A DNA stretch of 64,000 nucleotides from Flavisolibacter tropicus (GCF_001644645.1 NZ_CP011390.1:4274001-4338000); one strand, 5' to 3'. Shown: positions 8,281 to 17,329, counted from the stretch's first letter. Translations and numbers: made by a program. Notes: generated by a model from the sequence alone, not told the origin.

Positions 8281-9252
8281 TTACTTAAAGATAATGGTGT
8301 TACCACCAGAACTTGGTATAACCATTTCGCCTACACCTTGAGTTCTAAAGCCTGCTCCAAATTGGGCGCCTGGTATGTTTCTGATATTATCCATCAACTG
8401 TGTTTGTGTTAAACCTGCCTGATTGAAGTTGATCAGGTTTAAGCCGCCGGCAGAAACAACATAACCACCATTTTCTTTTACGAAGTCAGCTACGATTTGT
8501 TGTAAGTTTAAACCACCAGCAGATACCACTCTGGCTATATCGGCATTGATAAGGTTCAAGCCTCCTGCGGCTACTACTTTTGCACCATTCGCATCCACAA
8601 TGTTTACAGCTCCTAAACCGTTTGGTGTAGCATAACCCACCAGGAAGTAGCCTAATCCACCAATGTCTTTATACTTCAAATTGATCTTGTTTTTAGACAA
8701 GTTGTTTTGAAACTCTTGGATCAGTTTTTTCAGTGAATTATAATCGCTCCATTTGCCGTTGCCGTAGTTGCTAATCACTAGTTCGCCAGCATTGGGGTCG
8801 CGTCTGTAAAGTTCTCTATAGATCTGGACGATCCAAGGGTCGCCTTTTAAAGTTGATTTAGCCGTTTGTGCAGGCGGGTTCTTGGCGTTGTTATAGTTTT
8901 TAATGTAAGTAACTAGCTCGTTATAGTTGTTCCAGGAGCCGTTATTGTAATTGCGGGTATTGCATTCCTGTGCACTTGGTGTGCGGCGGTACAATTCCTG
9001 GTAAGCTTTAACGATCCAAGGATCACAACTAGTTGTTGTTTTAGCGTTGTTGTAGTTTTTGATGTAGGTTTCCAATTCATTATAGTTGCTCCAAGAACCA
9101 TTGTTGTAGTTGCGGATATTACATTCGTCAGCAGAAGGCGTTCGATTATATAGCTGCTTATAAGCCTTAACGATCCAGGGGTCGCACTGTGCCTGCGCGT
9201 TAAAAAATGCGAATAGTGCACATAGTGATAGGAGAAGTAGTTTTTGTTTCAT
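8281..9252 (-). CDS. Secreted protein with triple DPW repeats and AGGLNL repeats
   Basis: The 323-residue protein has a clear signal peptide ending at NAQA (about residue 21). Residues 24-71, 77-124 and 138-184 are three copies of a 47-residue repeat with the pattern DPWIVxxYxxLYxRxPxAxE, then NYnNGxWsxYNeL. The third copy lacks the Cys pair found in the first two. The motif recalls DUF4214-like repeats. A second repeat, VVxAGGLNL, occurs three times at about 226, 242 and 265. The ATG at 9252 was chosen over an upstream frame because it begins the signal peptide. Role unknown; a surface or matrix protein is plausible. Confidence 0.85.
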   Translation of the reverse strand: MKQKLLLLSLCALFAFFNAQAQCDPWIVKAYKQLYNRTPSADECNIRNYNNGSWSNYNELETYIKNYNNAKTTTSCDPWIVKAYQELYRRTPSAQECNTRNYNNGSWNNYNELVTYIKNYNNAKNPPAQTAKSTLKGDPWIVQIYRELYRRDPNAGELVISNYGNGKWSDYNSLKKLIQEFQNNLSKNKINLKYKDIGGLGYFLVGYATPNGLGAVNIVDANGAKVVAAGGLNLINADIARVVSAGGLNLQQIVADFVKENGGYVVSAGGLNLINFNQAGLTQTQLMDNIRNIPGAQFGAGFRTQGVGEMVIPSSGGNTIIFK

Positions 9253-9359
9253 GAGTAAGTTTTGTACGTTTTTGATTAAGCCAAAAAGGAAGAGAACTCT
9301 AATATATAACATCTTACATGAATACGTAGAAAAGCTTAGTTTTTTTGTGTAGTCAAAAA

Positions 9360-9500
9360 ACTACTCATTCGCGCCCCGACCCTAAAGGGAGCGCTTCGCG
9401 CTGTTTATTTCACGCAGAGGCGCCGGGGCGCAGAGAAAAGGTTTCGCACAGCGGAAATGAGAAAAGGAGAATTAGCAGATTAGCTAATGAAAGAAGAATA
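9360..9500. repeat. Composite intergenic repeat, copy 2
   Basis: The stretch between two minus-strand genes contains CCCTAAAGGGAGCGC, CGCAGAGGCGCCGGGGCGCAG, then GAGAAAAGGTTTCGCACAG and GAGAAAAGGAG. The same modules occur near 12.9, 17.6 and 54.7 kb. The unit continues through the hairpin at 9504 to a GCGTATAGCGTATAGC direct repeat near 9608. No gene is supported here. Confidence 0.7.
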
Positions 9501-9503
9501 TCA

Positions 9504-9548
9504 ATAAATAGAAATGCACTCCTAAATGTAGAGTGCATTTCTATTTAT
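9504..9548. terminator. Hairpin of the GCACTCC family
   Basis: An 18-bp perfect stem with core GCACTC/GAGTGC has a 9-base loop. Its arms read AAATGCACTC and GAGTGCATTT, where other copies read AAAAGCACTC and GAGTGCTTTT. The paired change keeps the stem intact. It lies downstream of asnB on the minus strand. Confidence 0.8.
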
Positions 9549-9654
9549 AGCTCATTGTCTACTTCACGTTTCTTCCTCTGCGCCTCGGCGTGAACCCCGC
9601 TGCGTGCAGCGTATAGCGTATAGCGTATAGCTTGCAGCCTTCTCTCGCACAGCC

Positions 9655-11322
9655 CTAATACGCCTTCTCATGCACGCTCTTCACCGCGCGACCGGAAGGG
9701 TCATTCATTTTTTTGAACGCTTCATCCCATTCTAACGCAATAGCTGTACTACAAGCTACAGAAGGTTCTGATGGTACACATCGTGCGGCTTCATCACCGG
9801 GGAATAGTTCACTGAAAATAGTGCGGTAATAGTATTCCTCTTTACTTCGTGGCGTATTGATAGGGAAGCGGTAGGCTGCGTTTTGCAACTGTTCATCCGT
9901 TACTTGCTCGCTCGTGATCTTTTTCAACGTATCGATCCAGCTATAGCCTACACCATCAGAGAATTGCTCTTTCTGACGCCAGGCTACTTCAGCCGGCAGG
10001 TAATCCTCAAAAGCTTTACGCAATACCCATTTTTCAATCTTGCCGTTGCCACTCATCTTGTCTTTAGGGTTAATGCGCATAGCTACATCCATAAACTCTT
10101 TGTCTAAGAACGGTACACGACCTTCCACGCCCCAGGCGGCTAATGATTTGTTGGCACGCAGGCAATCGTACAAGTGCAGCTTGCCCAGTTTGCGTACCGT
10201 CTCTTCATGAAAGGCTTTCGGGTCTGGTGCTTTATGGAAGTACAGGTAGCCGCCAAACAATTCATCAGATCCTTCTCCAGTCAATACCATCTTCACGCCC
10301 ATAGATTTGATCACACGGGCTAATAAGTACATAGGAGTGGAGGCGCGAATGGTAGTAACATCGTAGGTCTCTATGTGATGGATCACATCGCGCAGGGCAT
10401 CCAATCCTTCTTGTATAGTAAAGTTCACCTCGTGATGTACAGTACCAATATGGTCAGCTACTTTGCGGGCAGCAACAAGATCGGGTGAGTCTTTCAATCC
10501 TACAGCAAACGAGTGCAGCTGTGGCCACCAGGCATCTTTCAGGTCTTCTGTTTCTACACGGCGTGCAGCATATTTTTTAGCAATGGCGGAAATGATGGAA
10601 GAATCTAGTCCGCCAGATAATAACACACCATACGGTACGTCGGACATCAGCTGTCTGTGTACAGCTTCTTCCAGCGCTTTCTTGAGTGCTATTATATCGG
10701 TAGTGTTGTCTTTTACTGCATCATATTCTGTCCACTCGCGCTTGTACCATTTCTTTAATTCCTGTCCTTCTTTGCTATAGAGATAGTGGCCGGGCAAAAA
10801 CTCTTGTATCTTTTTACACACGCCAACCAAGGCTTTCAATTCAGAGGCTACATAGAAAGAACCCCATTCATCCCAGCCCATGTAGAGAGGAATGATGCCC
10901 ATATGATCGCGGGCAATAAAGTAGGCGTCGTTCTCCTGATCGTATAGTGCAAAGGCAAAGATGCCGTTTAGGTCTTCTAAAAACTGTACACCTTTCTGGC
11001 GATAGAGCGCTAAGATCACTTCGCAGTCGGAGTGGGTTAAAAACTCGTATGGTTCCTGCAGGTTTTTCTCCAGATCGCGATGGTTATAGATCTCGCCATT
11101 AACAGCCAATGCCAGTTTGCCATCGCTGCTAAATAGGGGTTGCTTACCAGAAGTAGGATCTACAATGGCCAGGCGCTCGTGCACCAGGATCGATTTGTCG
11201 CACATAAATATGCCGGACCAATCGGGGCCGCGGTGACGTTGCTTGCGCGACATGTGCAGGGCCTGTGACCGCAGTTCTTCTGCCGGTTTCTTTAGATCAA
11301 ATACGCCTACAATTCCACACAT
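9655..11322 (-). CDS. asnB: Asparagine synthetase B, glutamine-hydrolysing
   Basis: The 555-residue enzyme makes asparagine from aspartate, glutamine and ATP in the cytoplasm. It begins MCGIVGVFD, with Cys2 as the amidotransferase nucleophile after Met removal. The class II glutaminase domain covers about residues 2-190 (HRGPDWSG, NGEIYNH). The synthetase domain follows, with the PP-loop SGGLDSS near residue 235 and GEGSDELFGGY near 345. Length equals that of E. coli AsnB. The gene is preceded by an Asn-rich leader and an attenuator, so its expression is probably tuned to charged tRNA-Asn. It is a single-gene unit. Confidence 0.97.
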   Translation of the reverse strand: MCGIVGVFDLKKPAEELRSQALHMSRKQRHRGPDWSGIFMCDKSILVHERLAIVDPTSGKQPLFSSDGKLALAVNGEIYNHRDLEKNLQEPYEFLTHSDCEVILALYRQKGVQFLEDLNGIFAFALYDQENDAYFIARDHMGIIPLYMGWDEWGSFYVASELKALVGVCKKIQEFLPGHYLYSKEGQELKKWYKREWTEYDAVKDNTTDIIALKKALEEAVHRQLMSDVPYGVLLSGGLDSSIISAIAKKYAARRVETEDLKDAWWPQLHSFAVGLKDSPDLVAARKVADHIGTVHHEVNFTIQEGLDALRDVIHHIETYDVTTIRASTPMYLLARVIKSMGVKMVLTGEGSDELFGGYLYFHKAPDPKAFHEETVRKLGKLHLYDCLRANKSLAAWGVEGRVPFLDKEFMDVAMRINPKDKMSGNGKIEKWVLRKAFEDYLPAEVAWRQKEQFSDGVGYSWIDTLKKITSEQVTDEQLQNAAYRFPINTPRSKEEYYYRTIFSELFPGDEAARCVPSEPSVACSTAIALEWDEAFKKMNDPSGRAVKSVHEKAY

Positions 11323-11347
11323 AGTTTTTAGTTGTTTTATACGTTAA

Positions 11348-11378
11348 ATAAAAAAGCCCCGCTTTGCTAAGCGGGGCT
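11348..11378 (-). terminator. Attenuator terminator in the asnB leader
   Basis: On the minus strand a perfect 10-bp stem, AGCCCCGCTT/AAGCGGGGCT with a four-base loop, is followed by TTTTTTATTT. This is a textbook intrinsic terminator. It lies upstream of asnB, about 25 bases before its ATG, so it can only work as an attenuator of asnB and not as the end of another gene. Confidence 0.9.
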
Positions 11379-11417
11379 GTATATACAAAAAGGTATTACC
11401 TCGCTTAGGTAAGCAGG
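11367..11417 (-). promoter_or_regulatory. Alternative antiterminator fold of the asnB attenuator
   Basis: Three segments compete on the minus strand. Segment 1 (CCTGCTT, 11411-11417) pairs with segment 2 (AAGCGAGG, 11399-11406) with one bulged G. Segment 2 with its 5' flank (CTAAGCGAGG, 11399-11408) also pairs with segment 3 (CCCCGCTTAG, 11367-11376), nine of ten bases. Segment 3 is the 5' arm of the terminator. A ribosome stalled on the Asn codons would cover segment 1 and free segment 2 to block the terminator. One finishing at the stop codon would cover segment 2 and let the terminator form. Confidence 0.8.
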
Positions 11418-11467
11418 GAATTATTATTGTTATTATTATTGATAATATGGCTGATTGTTCTGATCAC
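11405..11467 (-). CDS. Asparagine-rich leader peptide of asnB
   Basis: A 20-residue frame starting with GTG encodes MIRTISHII, then seven consecutive Asn (AAT AAT AAT AAC AAT AAT AAT), then SLLT and TAA. The run of codons for the very amino acid made by the downstream enzyme is the hallmark of a ribosome-stalling leader peptide. The stop codon overlaps the second pairing segment of the attenuator. No ATG is available in this frame, so GTG is the likely start. A near-match promoter box lies eight bases upstream. Confidence 0.8.
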   Translation of the reverse strand: MIRTISHIINNNNNNNSLLT

Positions 11468-11474
11468 TGTAAAA

Positions 11475-11482
11475 CGAATATA
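11475..11482 (-). promoter_or_regulatory. Possible -7 promoter box for the asnB leader
   Basis: On the minus strand TATATTCG matches TAnnTTTG at all but one position. It would start transcription within a few bases of the leader GTG, giving an almost leaderless leader-peptide mRNA. The mismatch and lack of a clear -33 box keep confidence low. Confidence 0.3.
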
Positions 11483-11539
11483 AAAAGAAATAGGAAGAAT
11501 GCTGTGTTTTTTGTTTAAAACAATGTTAAGTCATCTAAA

Positions 11540-11712
11540 ATCTAAATCCCAAATAAGAAAATCCAAATTCCAAGTCCCAAACTCCCGTTCCTCCTTCCCT
11601 TGTCAACCTATCAACTTGTTAACCTGTCAACCCTTCATCATTCTTCCTACCTTGTTCCTTGTTCAATATTCTTCTAAATCCTGCTAATCCATTCTAAAAT
11701 CCCACCAATCCG
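11540..11712. repeat. Intergenic repeat remnant
   Basis: The stretch contains the phrases CCTTGTTCCTTGTTCAATATTCTTCT and AATCCTGCTAATCCATTCT in order (each split here only as motif names: TTGTTCCTTGTTC, then ATCCTGCTAATCCA). Versions recur near 29.35 kb and 58.27 kb. It lies just behind the 3' end of the LURP-one-like gene. No gene is supported. Confidence 0.5.
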
Positions 11713-11717
11713 CGGTC

Positions 11718-12344
11718 CTACTTCCTCTCCTTCAACACCATATCAATCGTTATGGCCGTGGCTACAATGTTGACTTTGTTCTGATCTTCAGCATATTCGG
11801 AAATGATGCTTACATGATATTTGTCCGCAGTTGTAAATAATTCTTTAGCAATGCCTGCCCATTTTTTATTGATAAAGCCAATAGCATGACCATTAGTATC
11901 TGAAATGCCAAAGTTCCATGCCTTCCAGTCGCCATTGATCTCGGCGATCTGCCCGCCATCGGCATTTAAGATTTGAAAACGTGGTTTGAGCAGTTTGAAC
12001 TTTTGATTGATATATCCCGAGACATTGCCTTCGGCATCTAAGATGGTGATCTTAGACATCCAAAACGTCCAGCCACGTTTGATGGTTACCAATACGTCTT
12101 CGTTATTGTCTATGATCTCGAGTGTAAAGGGAAACATCGCCTTGTTTAAAAACAAGCGTAGGAATTTGTGCCAAGCCGATACATGCTGTACAATGCGCCC
12201 TACCTGGGTACCGTAATTATCATATACTTTATACTCGTTGTGAAACTTGAGAAAGCCTACTTTCTCATCAATGAAGTATTCATTGCTTTCAAAAAAAGCA
12301 GGAAAGAAGAGCGACTTAGGTTTTGATAACACCTCGGTTAACAT
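11718..12344 (-). CDS. LURP-one / phospholipid scramblase-like protein
   Basis: The 208-residue protein lacks a signal peptide. It consists of repeated beta-strand hairpins with DxxGxxxGxI-type turns: DAEGNVSGYINQ, NADGGQIAEING and DTNGHAIGFINK. This is the pattern of the Tubby-C-like/LURP-one fold shared by phospholipid scramblases and plant LURP1 proteins. Length fits. Bacterial members have no established biochemical role, though membrane association is usual. It lies 64 bp downstream of the response regulator stop on the same strand, so co-transcription is possible. Confidence 0.8.
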   Translation of the reverse strand: MLTEVLSKPKSLFFPAFFESNEYFIDEKVGFLKFHNEYKVYDNYGTQVGRIVQHVSAWHKFLRLFLNKAMFPFTLEIIDNNEDVLVTIKRGWTFWMSKITILDAEGNVSGYINQKFKLLKPRFQILNADGGQIAEINGDWKAWNFGISDTNGHAIGFINKKWAGIAKELFTTADKYHVSIISEYAEDQNKVNIVATAITIDMVLKERK

Positions 12345-12408
12345 AGGAGTGTCGGTTTTGCACTACAAAATAATGCAAAAAACGTTTACAAGGTATATGG
12401 CTCGAAGA

Positions 12409-12774
12409 TTATGCTGCAGCGGCAGAAACGGCTGTATTAACCTTGGTCAGCAACTCATTAAAATCGAAGGGCTTAGACAGGAAATCGTCGGCTATGTCTA
12501 AACGATTTTCAGCACAGTCGTCGCCGGACATGAGGATAATACGTATCTGGCTCCACTCCGGGCTAGCCTTGATCTTATGACAGAACTGGCGCCCATCTTC
12601 ATCACCCACACATACATCCAGGAGAAGAAGGGTTGGCTGGTGGATCTTGATCTTACGTTCGGCTTCTTCCAGCGTACGTGCCAGGAAGATCTCATAACCT
12701 TGGCCCTTAAGGATGATCTGGGTGATCAGCAGCAGGTCTTCGTTATCGTCTATGAGTAGGATCTTTGGATTCAT
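12409..12774 (-). CDS. Single-domain response regulator (CheY-like receiver)
   Basis: The 121-residue protein is one receiver domain. It starts MNPKILLIDDNEDLLL with the acidic pair Asp10-Asp11. The phospho-acceptor aspartate lies in LLLLDVCVGDEDG (about residue 54), and the conserved Lys is in DDFLSKPFDF (about 103). There is no output domain, so it signals through protein contacts. No histidine kinase lies nearby, so it is an orphan. The ATG at 12774 was chosen because the open frame upstream runs into the intergenic repeat. A short Ala-rich tail closes the protein. Confidence 0.92.
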   Translation of the reverse strand: MNPKILLIDDNEDLLLITQIILKGQGYEIFLARTLEEAERKIKIHQPTLLLLDVCVGDEDGRQFCHKIKASPEWSQIRIILMSGDDCAENRLDIADDFLSKPFDFNELLTKVNTAVSAAAA

Positions 12775-12891
12775 ATGCTGGGTTTTTAAGGTTCTGCCCC
12801 GCCTAGGGCAACAAGTGTTCCAAACTTGCGGCAGAGCTGGGTTTTTCTTTGCAACAAATGTGCATGGAATGCAGGCCACACCCCCCCCCGG

Positions 12892-13272
12892 CCCCTAAAG
12901 GGGAGCACCCATGCACAGGGCGCCCCCGCAAATAGCGCCTTTGGCGCAGCGTTTTGAACCACAGGGACACCGGGAACACAAAGGGACACAGAGAAAAAGT
13001 TTCGCACAGAGCAAAGGAGAACAGGAGAAGAATAACGAACAAGCAACAAGGAAGGAAGAATGATGAAGGAAAAGAAAATAATGAACAAGATTCAAGACGC
13101 AAGGTTCAAGTAAGAAAAAAGAATGGATAAAAGAAAAGCACTCCATCATCGGCGTGCTTTTCTTTTATAAAGTAAGATTGTGTTTTAGGAAACCCTTTCA
13201 CGTTTGACTTCTCACGTTTCACGATCACTGGCCCTCCCCTTTAGGGGCTGGGGGGTGTTGGCTCTTTCACGA
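12892..13272. repeat. Left arm of large inverted repeat (composite repeat, copy 3)
   Basis: About 380 bp match, in reverse complement and nearly base for base, the segment at 17330-17696. Landmarks in order are CCCCTAAAGGGGAGCACCC, GCGCAGCGTTTTGAACCACAG, GACACAGAGAAAAAGTTTCGC, the GCAC hairpin at 13127, TTTCACGTTTGACTTCTCACG and GGCCCTCCCCTTTAGGGG. Differences are a short indel and variable sequence next to the hairpin. It sits directly behind the 3' end of the AIM24-like gene. Peptides read from it are spurious. Confidence 0.85.
13127..13168. terminator. Hairpin of the GCACTCC family
   Basis: A 15-bp stem, ATAAAAGAAAAGCAC paired with its complement around a 12-base loop, lies inside the left arm of the large inverted repeat. 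On the minus strand it can terminate the AIM24-like gene. Confidence 0.75.
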
Positions 13273-13347
13273 CAGGCTGTTTTCTGCTTGCAGCGTGTAG
13301 CGTACAGCTTGCAGCTTCCCTCTCTTACCATTCACCACTCACCAAGC

Positions 13348-14151
13348 CTACCATCCATCGCCATCCAAAATATTGCCCAGGCCACCCAGCATGCCACCTT
13401 CTTCCTTGCGGCTATAGGTGCCATATTGCAATACGCGGGAGGCCAAACGGCTGATAGGCAGGGATTGGATCCATACTCTGCCAGGACCTCTTAAGGTCGC
13501 AAAGAACAAACCCTCACCACCAAAGAAGGTGTTTTTAATGCCGCCTACAAATTGGATGTCATAGTCACAGCTAGGGGTGAACGCTACTATACAGCCCGTA
13601 TCGATCTTCAGCAATTCACCAGGTTGTAATTCTTTTTCAATAATATGGCCACCGGCATGAACAAAGGCCATACCGTCGCCTTCCAGCTTTTGCATTATAA
13701 AGCCTTCGCCACCAAACAAACCGGTGCCTAGCTTGCGCTGAAATTCAATACCTACACTAACACCCTTGGCAGCTGCCAGGAATGCATCTTTCTGGCAGAT
13801 CATTTTGCCGCCCAGGCGCATCAGGTCCATCGCAATGATCTTTCCAGGATAAGGTGAAGCAAAGGATACGCGCTTCTTACCGTGCCCCACATTGGTAAAG
13901 GCGGTCATGAAAAGGCTTTCGCCGGTTAGTACGCGCTTGCCAGCCGACATTAGTTTGCCCAAAAATCCTCTTTGCTGAGCGGAGCCATCGCCAAAGATGG
14001 TTTCCATTTGTATGCCGTCATCCATCATCATAAAGGCCCCACTTTCAGCAATAGCGGTTTCCTGTGGGTCCAGTTCTATTTCTACGCACTGCATTTCTTC
14101 TCCATGGATCCGGTAGTCGATCTCATGTGTGCGGCGGGTATAATCGTTCAT
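13348..14151 (-). CDS. AIM24-like protein, TIGR00266 family
   Basis: The 267-residue cytoplasmic protein is a tandem of beta-rich repeats. Typical family segments are [20 protein letters not shown] near residue 20, GESLFMTAF near 80, [16 protein letters not shown] near 155, and [17 protein letters not shown] near 195. These match the AIM24/TIGR00266 family, whose bacterial role is unknown. The ATG at 14151 gives the conserved N-terminus; an upstream in-frame Met at 14238 adds a poorly conserved tail. It is divergent from the M16 peptidase, and both genes lie between the arms of the large inverted repeat. Confidence 0.85.
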   Translation of the reverse strand: MNDYTRRTHEIDYRIHGEEMQCVEIELDPQETAIAESGAFMMMDDGIQMETIFGDGSAQQRGFLGKLMSAGKRVLTGESLFMTAFTNVGHGKKRVSFASPYPGKIIAMDLMRLGGKMICQKDAFLAAAKGVSVGIEFQRKLGTGLFGGEGFIMQKLEGDGMAFVHAGGHIIEKELQPGELLKIDTGCIVAFTPSCDYDIQFVGGIKNTFFGGEGLFFATLRGPGRVWIQSLPISRLASRVLQYGTYSRKEEGGMLGGLGNILDGDGW

Positions 14152-14417
14152 TGTACTAAAGTTTTTTCTAAAGTAAGGAGATTCAATGAGAGTTGGGGGT
14201 GAGCAGTGGATAGTTGCTGGGTTTAACAATCTTTTCATAGCGTCTCTATAAAGAATTGGGCATTGTAAAATGCCAGATTTACAGCCAGGTATTCAACGGT
14301 TAACCAACAACGAGAACGCTTCTTTAATGGATGAAAGGTTTTAATCATGTGATAAATGGCAGAGCTGCACTCAGCCATTTGGCCTAAATTGTCGTCCTGA
14401 CTTAAAAAACTCTGTCA

Positions 14418-17276
14418 ATGATGATGAAACGTAAAGTACTGGTACTGGCAAGTGCTATGACGTTCCTTTCCGGAGCGGCAATGGCGCAAGCTAAACTGGT
14501 AGAGAAAGTAACCAAACAAGGATCAGAATTAGTGATCCCTTATGAGAAATATGTTCTGCCCAATGGGCTGACATTAATCATTCACGAAGACCATAGCGAC
14601 CCTGTGGTGCATGTGGATGTTACCTACCACGTAGGTTCTGCCCGTGAAGAGATCGGCAAATCCGGTTTTGCACACTTCTTTGAGCATATGCTTTTCCAGG
14701 GAAGTGATAACGTAGCCGATGAGCAACACTTTAAAACGGTTACGCAAGCGGGTGGTACATTGAACGGAAGTACTAACCGTGACCGTACTAACTATTACGA
14801 AACAGTACCTAGCAACCAGCTGGAGAAAATGCTGTGGCTGGAATCTGATCGTATGGGTTTCTTCCTGGATGCGGTAACTCAGAAGAAGTTTGAAGTACAA
14901 CGTTCTACCGTAAAGAATGAAAGAGGTCAAAACTATGACAACGTCCCTTATGGCTTGCGTTTCGAAACCATTAATAAAAACCTGTATCCTTATGGTCACC
15001 CATACTCATGGCAAACCATCGGATATGTAGAGGATCTGAACCGTGTAGATGTAAACGACCTGAAGAACTTCTTCCTACGTTGGTATGGTCCTAATAATGC
15101 CGCGCTTACTATTGGTGGTGATGTAAAACCTGCCGACGTAGTAAAGCTGGTAGAAAAATACTTTGGTTCTATTCCTGCGGGTCCTAAGGTAGAGCCTGTA
15201 AAAGTGCCTGCCGCAGTGCTTGAAGGGAATCGCTATGTATCTTACGTGGATAACTATGCGAAGCTACCAATGTTCGCTGTTGCTTATCCAACCGTTCCGG
15301 ACTTTCATAAAGACAAAGCGGCGCTAGCGGCCTTAGCTCAGATCATTGGTCAGGGTAGAAACTCTGTGTTGTTCCAACAGTTTACTAAGAAACAGCTGGC
15401 TTTACAAGCGCAGGCGTTCAGCTCTTTATCAGAGCTTTCAGGTGAGTTCCAGGTAGTATTACTGCCTTCTCCAGGTAAAACACTGGCTGATATGGAGAAG
15501 CTGTATTATGCAGCATTAGACTCTTTTGAAAAGCGTGGTGTAACAGATGAAGACATCATCAAGTTCAAAGGAGGGTATGAATCACAATTGATCAATGGCC
15601 TGCAAAGTGTAGCTGGTAAAGCTTCTCAGTTGGCCCAGTTCCAATACCTGACTGGCAACCCTAATCAGATTGGCGGCCAGTTAGCAGCATACACTTCTTT
15701 AACAAAAGAAGATGTAATGGCTGCTTATAACAAGTATATTAAAGGTAAAGGCGCTGTAGTATTAAGTATTGTACCAAAAGGCCAGGAGCAGATCATTGCT
15801 AAGGCTGATAACTATACTATTGATACCACGCATTATGTACGTCCAAACTATGGTTATACTGGATTGAAATATGTAAAAGGAAAGGACAATTTTGATCGCC
15901 GTAAAATGCCAGGTAATGGTCCTAATCCTGTGGTAACTGTACCTAAGTTCTGGAGAAAAGACCTGCCAAACGGTGCTCGTGTTATTGGTACGGAGAATAC
16001 CGAGATCCCTACCGTTACGTTATCGATTACGGTTCCTGGTGGTCATTTACTGCAGGCCAACAACTTGTCTAAAGCAGGTTTGGCTTCTTTCTTCGCCAAC
16101 ATGATGAACGAGGATACCAAGAACTATACGGCTGAACAAATTTCTGTAGAATTACAGAAATTGGGTAGCTCTGTAAATGTATCGAGCGGTACGGATGGTA
16201 TCACCTTCTCTGTACAAGCATTGAAGAAAAATATTGACCCGGTAATGGCTTTATTACAAGAGCGTTTGTTCAATCCGAAGTTTACGGAAGATGCTTTCAA
16301 TCGTATCAAGAAGCAACGCCTGGAGTCCTTTAAGCTAGCGAAGTCCCAACCTGCTGCTGTAGCCGATGCGGTATTTGCGAAATTGAACTACGGTCCAAAT
16401 CATATTCTGGGTATAGATGAAGATGGTACAGAAGAAACGATCAAGAACATGACCTTGAAGGATATTGAGAATTACTACAACAACTACATGACATCGCAAG
16501 ATGCTAAAGTGGTAATTGTTGGTGATATAAAAGAAGCTGAGATTCTACCAAAATTGGCATTCTTAAGCAAGCTTCCTAAAAAGAAGATCGAGTTACCAAA
16601 AGTGGATGCTACACCTGCTGTTAGCAAAACAACGGTGTATATGGTAGATGTACCAAAATCTGCACAATCTGAATTCCGTGTAGGTTATACAACACCTATG
16701 AAGTATGATCCTACAGGTGATTATTACAAAGCCCAGTTGGCTAACTATGCATTGGGTGGTAATTTCAACAGCCGCCTGAACCTGAACCTGCGTGAAGATA
16801 AAGGTTGGACATATGGCGCCAGCAGCTATTTCACTGCAGACAAATACTCTGGTACGTTTGAGTTCAGTTCTGGTATTCGCGCCGATGCTACAGACAGCGC
16901 ACTGTACGAGGTAATGAAAGATGTGAAGAACTATTTACAAAATGGTCCTTCGGATGATGAAGTAAGCTTCATGAAGAGTGCTATTGCACAAAGCGATGCA
17001 CGCAAATATGAAACTGGTTTCCAAAAAGCAGCTTTCATTGGTCGTATCCTGGATTACAACCTGCCTGCTAACTATATTGAGCAGCAAAGCAAGATCCTGA
17101 AGTCAATGACGAAAGAGCAGATAAAAGCTGTGTCTAACAAGTACATTCAACCGCAGAAGATGAACGTTCTTTTAGTAGGCGATAAAGCCAAGATCATGGA
17201 AGGCGTGAAGAAGCTGGGTTACGATGTAGTAGAGTTAGATGTAGATGGAAATAAGATCGATAAGAAAGTGTTCTAA
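14418..17276 (+). CDS. M16 zinc metallopeptidase, two-domain, exported
   Basis: The 952-residue protein has a signal peptide ending near AMAQA (residue 24). The N-terminal M16 half carries the inverted zinc motif HFFEH (about residues 86-90) in SGFAHFFEHMLFQGS, with a downstream Glu ligand near NERGQNYDNVPYG. The C-terminal half (from about residue 510, VPKFWRKDLPNGARVIG) repeats the fold without a zinc motif and carries the R/Y-type GGNFNSRLNLNLRE segment. Such fused pitrilysin-like enzymes degrade peptides in the periplasm. It is monocistronic. An alternate start two codons downstream is equally possible. Confidence 0.95.
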   Translation: MMMKRKVLVLASAMTFLSGAAMAQAKLVEKVTKQGSELVIPYEKYVLPNGLTLIIHEDHSDPVVHVDVTYHVGSAREEIGKSGFAHFFEHMLFQGSDNVADEQHFKTVTQAGGTLNGSTNRDRTNYYETVPSNQLEKMLWLESDRMGFFLDAVTQKKFEVQRSTVKNERGQNYDNVPYGLRFETINKNLYPYGHPYSWQTIGYVEDLNRVDVNDLKNFFLRWYGPNNAALTIGGDVKPADVVKLVEKYFGSIPAGPKVEPVKVPAAVLEGNRYVSYVDNYAKLPMFAVAYPTVPDFHKDKAALAALAQIIGQGRNSVLFQQFTKKQLALQAQAFSSLSELSGEFQVVLLPSPGKTLADMEKLYYAALDSFEKRGVTDEDIIKFKGGYESQLINGLQSVAGKASQLAQFQYLTGNPNQIGGQLAAYTSLTKEDVMAAYNKYIKGKGAVVLSIVPKGQEQIIAKADNYTIDTTHYVRPNYGYTGLKYVKGKDNFDRRKMPGNGPNPVVTVPKFWRKDLPNGARVIGTENTEIPTVTLSITVPGGHLLQANNLSKAGLASFFANMMNEDTKNYTAEQISVELQKLGSSVNVSSGTDGITFSVQALKKNIDPVMALLQERLFNPKFTEDAFNRIKKQRLESFKLAKSQPAAVADAVFAKLNYGPNHILGIDEDGTEETIKNMTLKDIENYYNNYMTSQDAKVVIVGDIKEAEILPKLAFLSKLPKKKIELPKVDATPAVSKTTVYMVDVPKSAQSEFRVGYTTPMKYDPTGDYYKAQLANYALGGNFNSRLNLNLREDKGWTYGASSYFTADKYSGTFEFSSGIRADATDSALYEVMKDVKNYLQNGPSDDEVSFMKSAIAQSDARKYETGFQKAAFIGRILDYNLPANYIEQQSKILKSMTKEQIKAVSNKYIQPQKMNVLLVGDKAKIMEGVKKLGYDVVELDVDGNKIDKKVF

Positions 17277-17329
17277 GACGTGAATGGTGAATGGTGAGTG
17301 GTGAGTATCGTGAAACGTCAAACGTGAGA

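Noticed and set aside
11348..11378. Plain terminator of the LURP-one-like gene or another upstream unit
   Set aside because: No minus-strand gene runs into this hairpin: the LURP-one-like gene ends at 11718 and a 395-base gap follows. The Asn leader and the competing stems make attenuation the better explanation.
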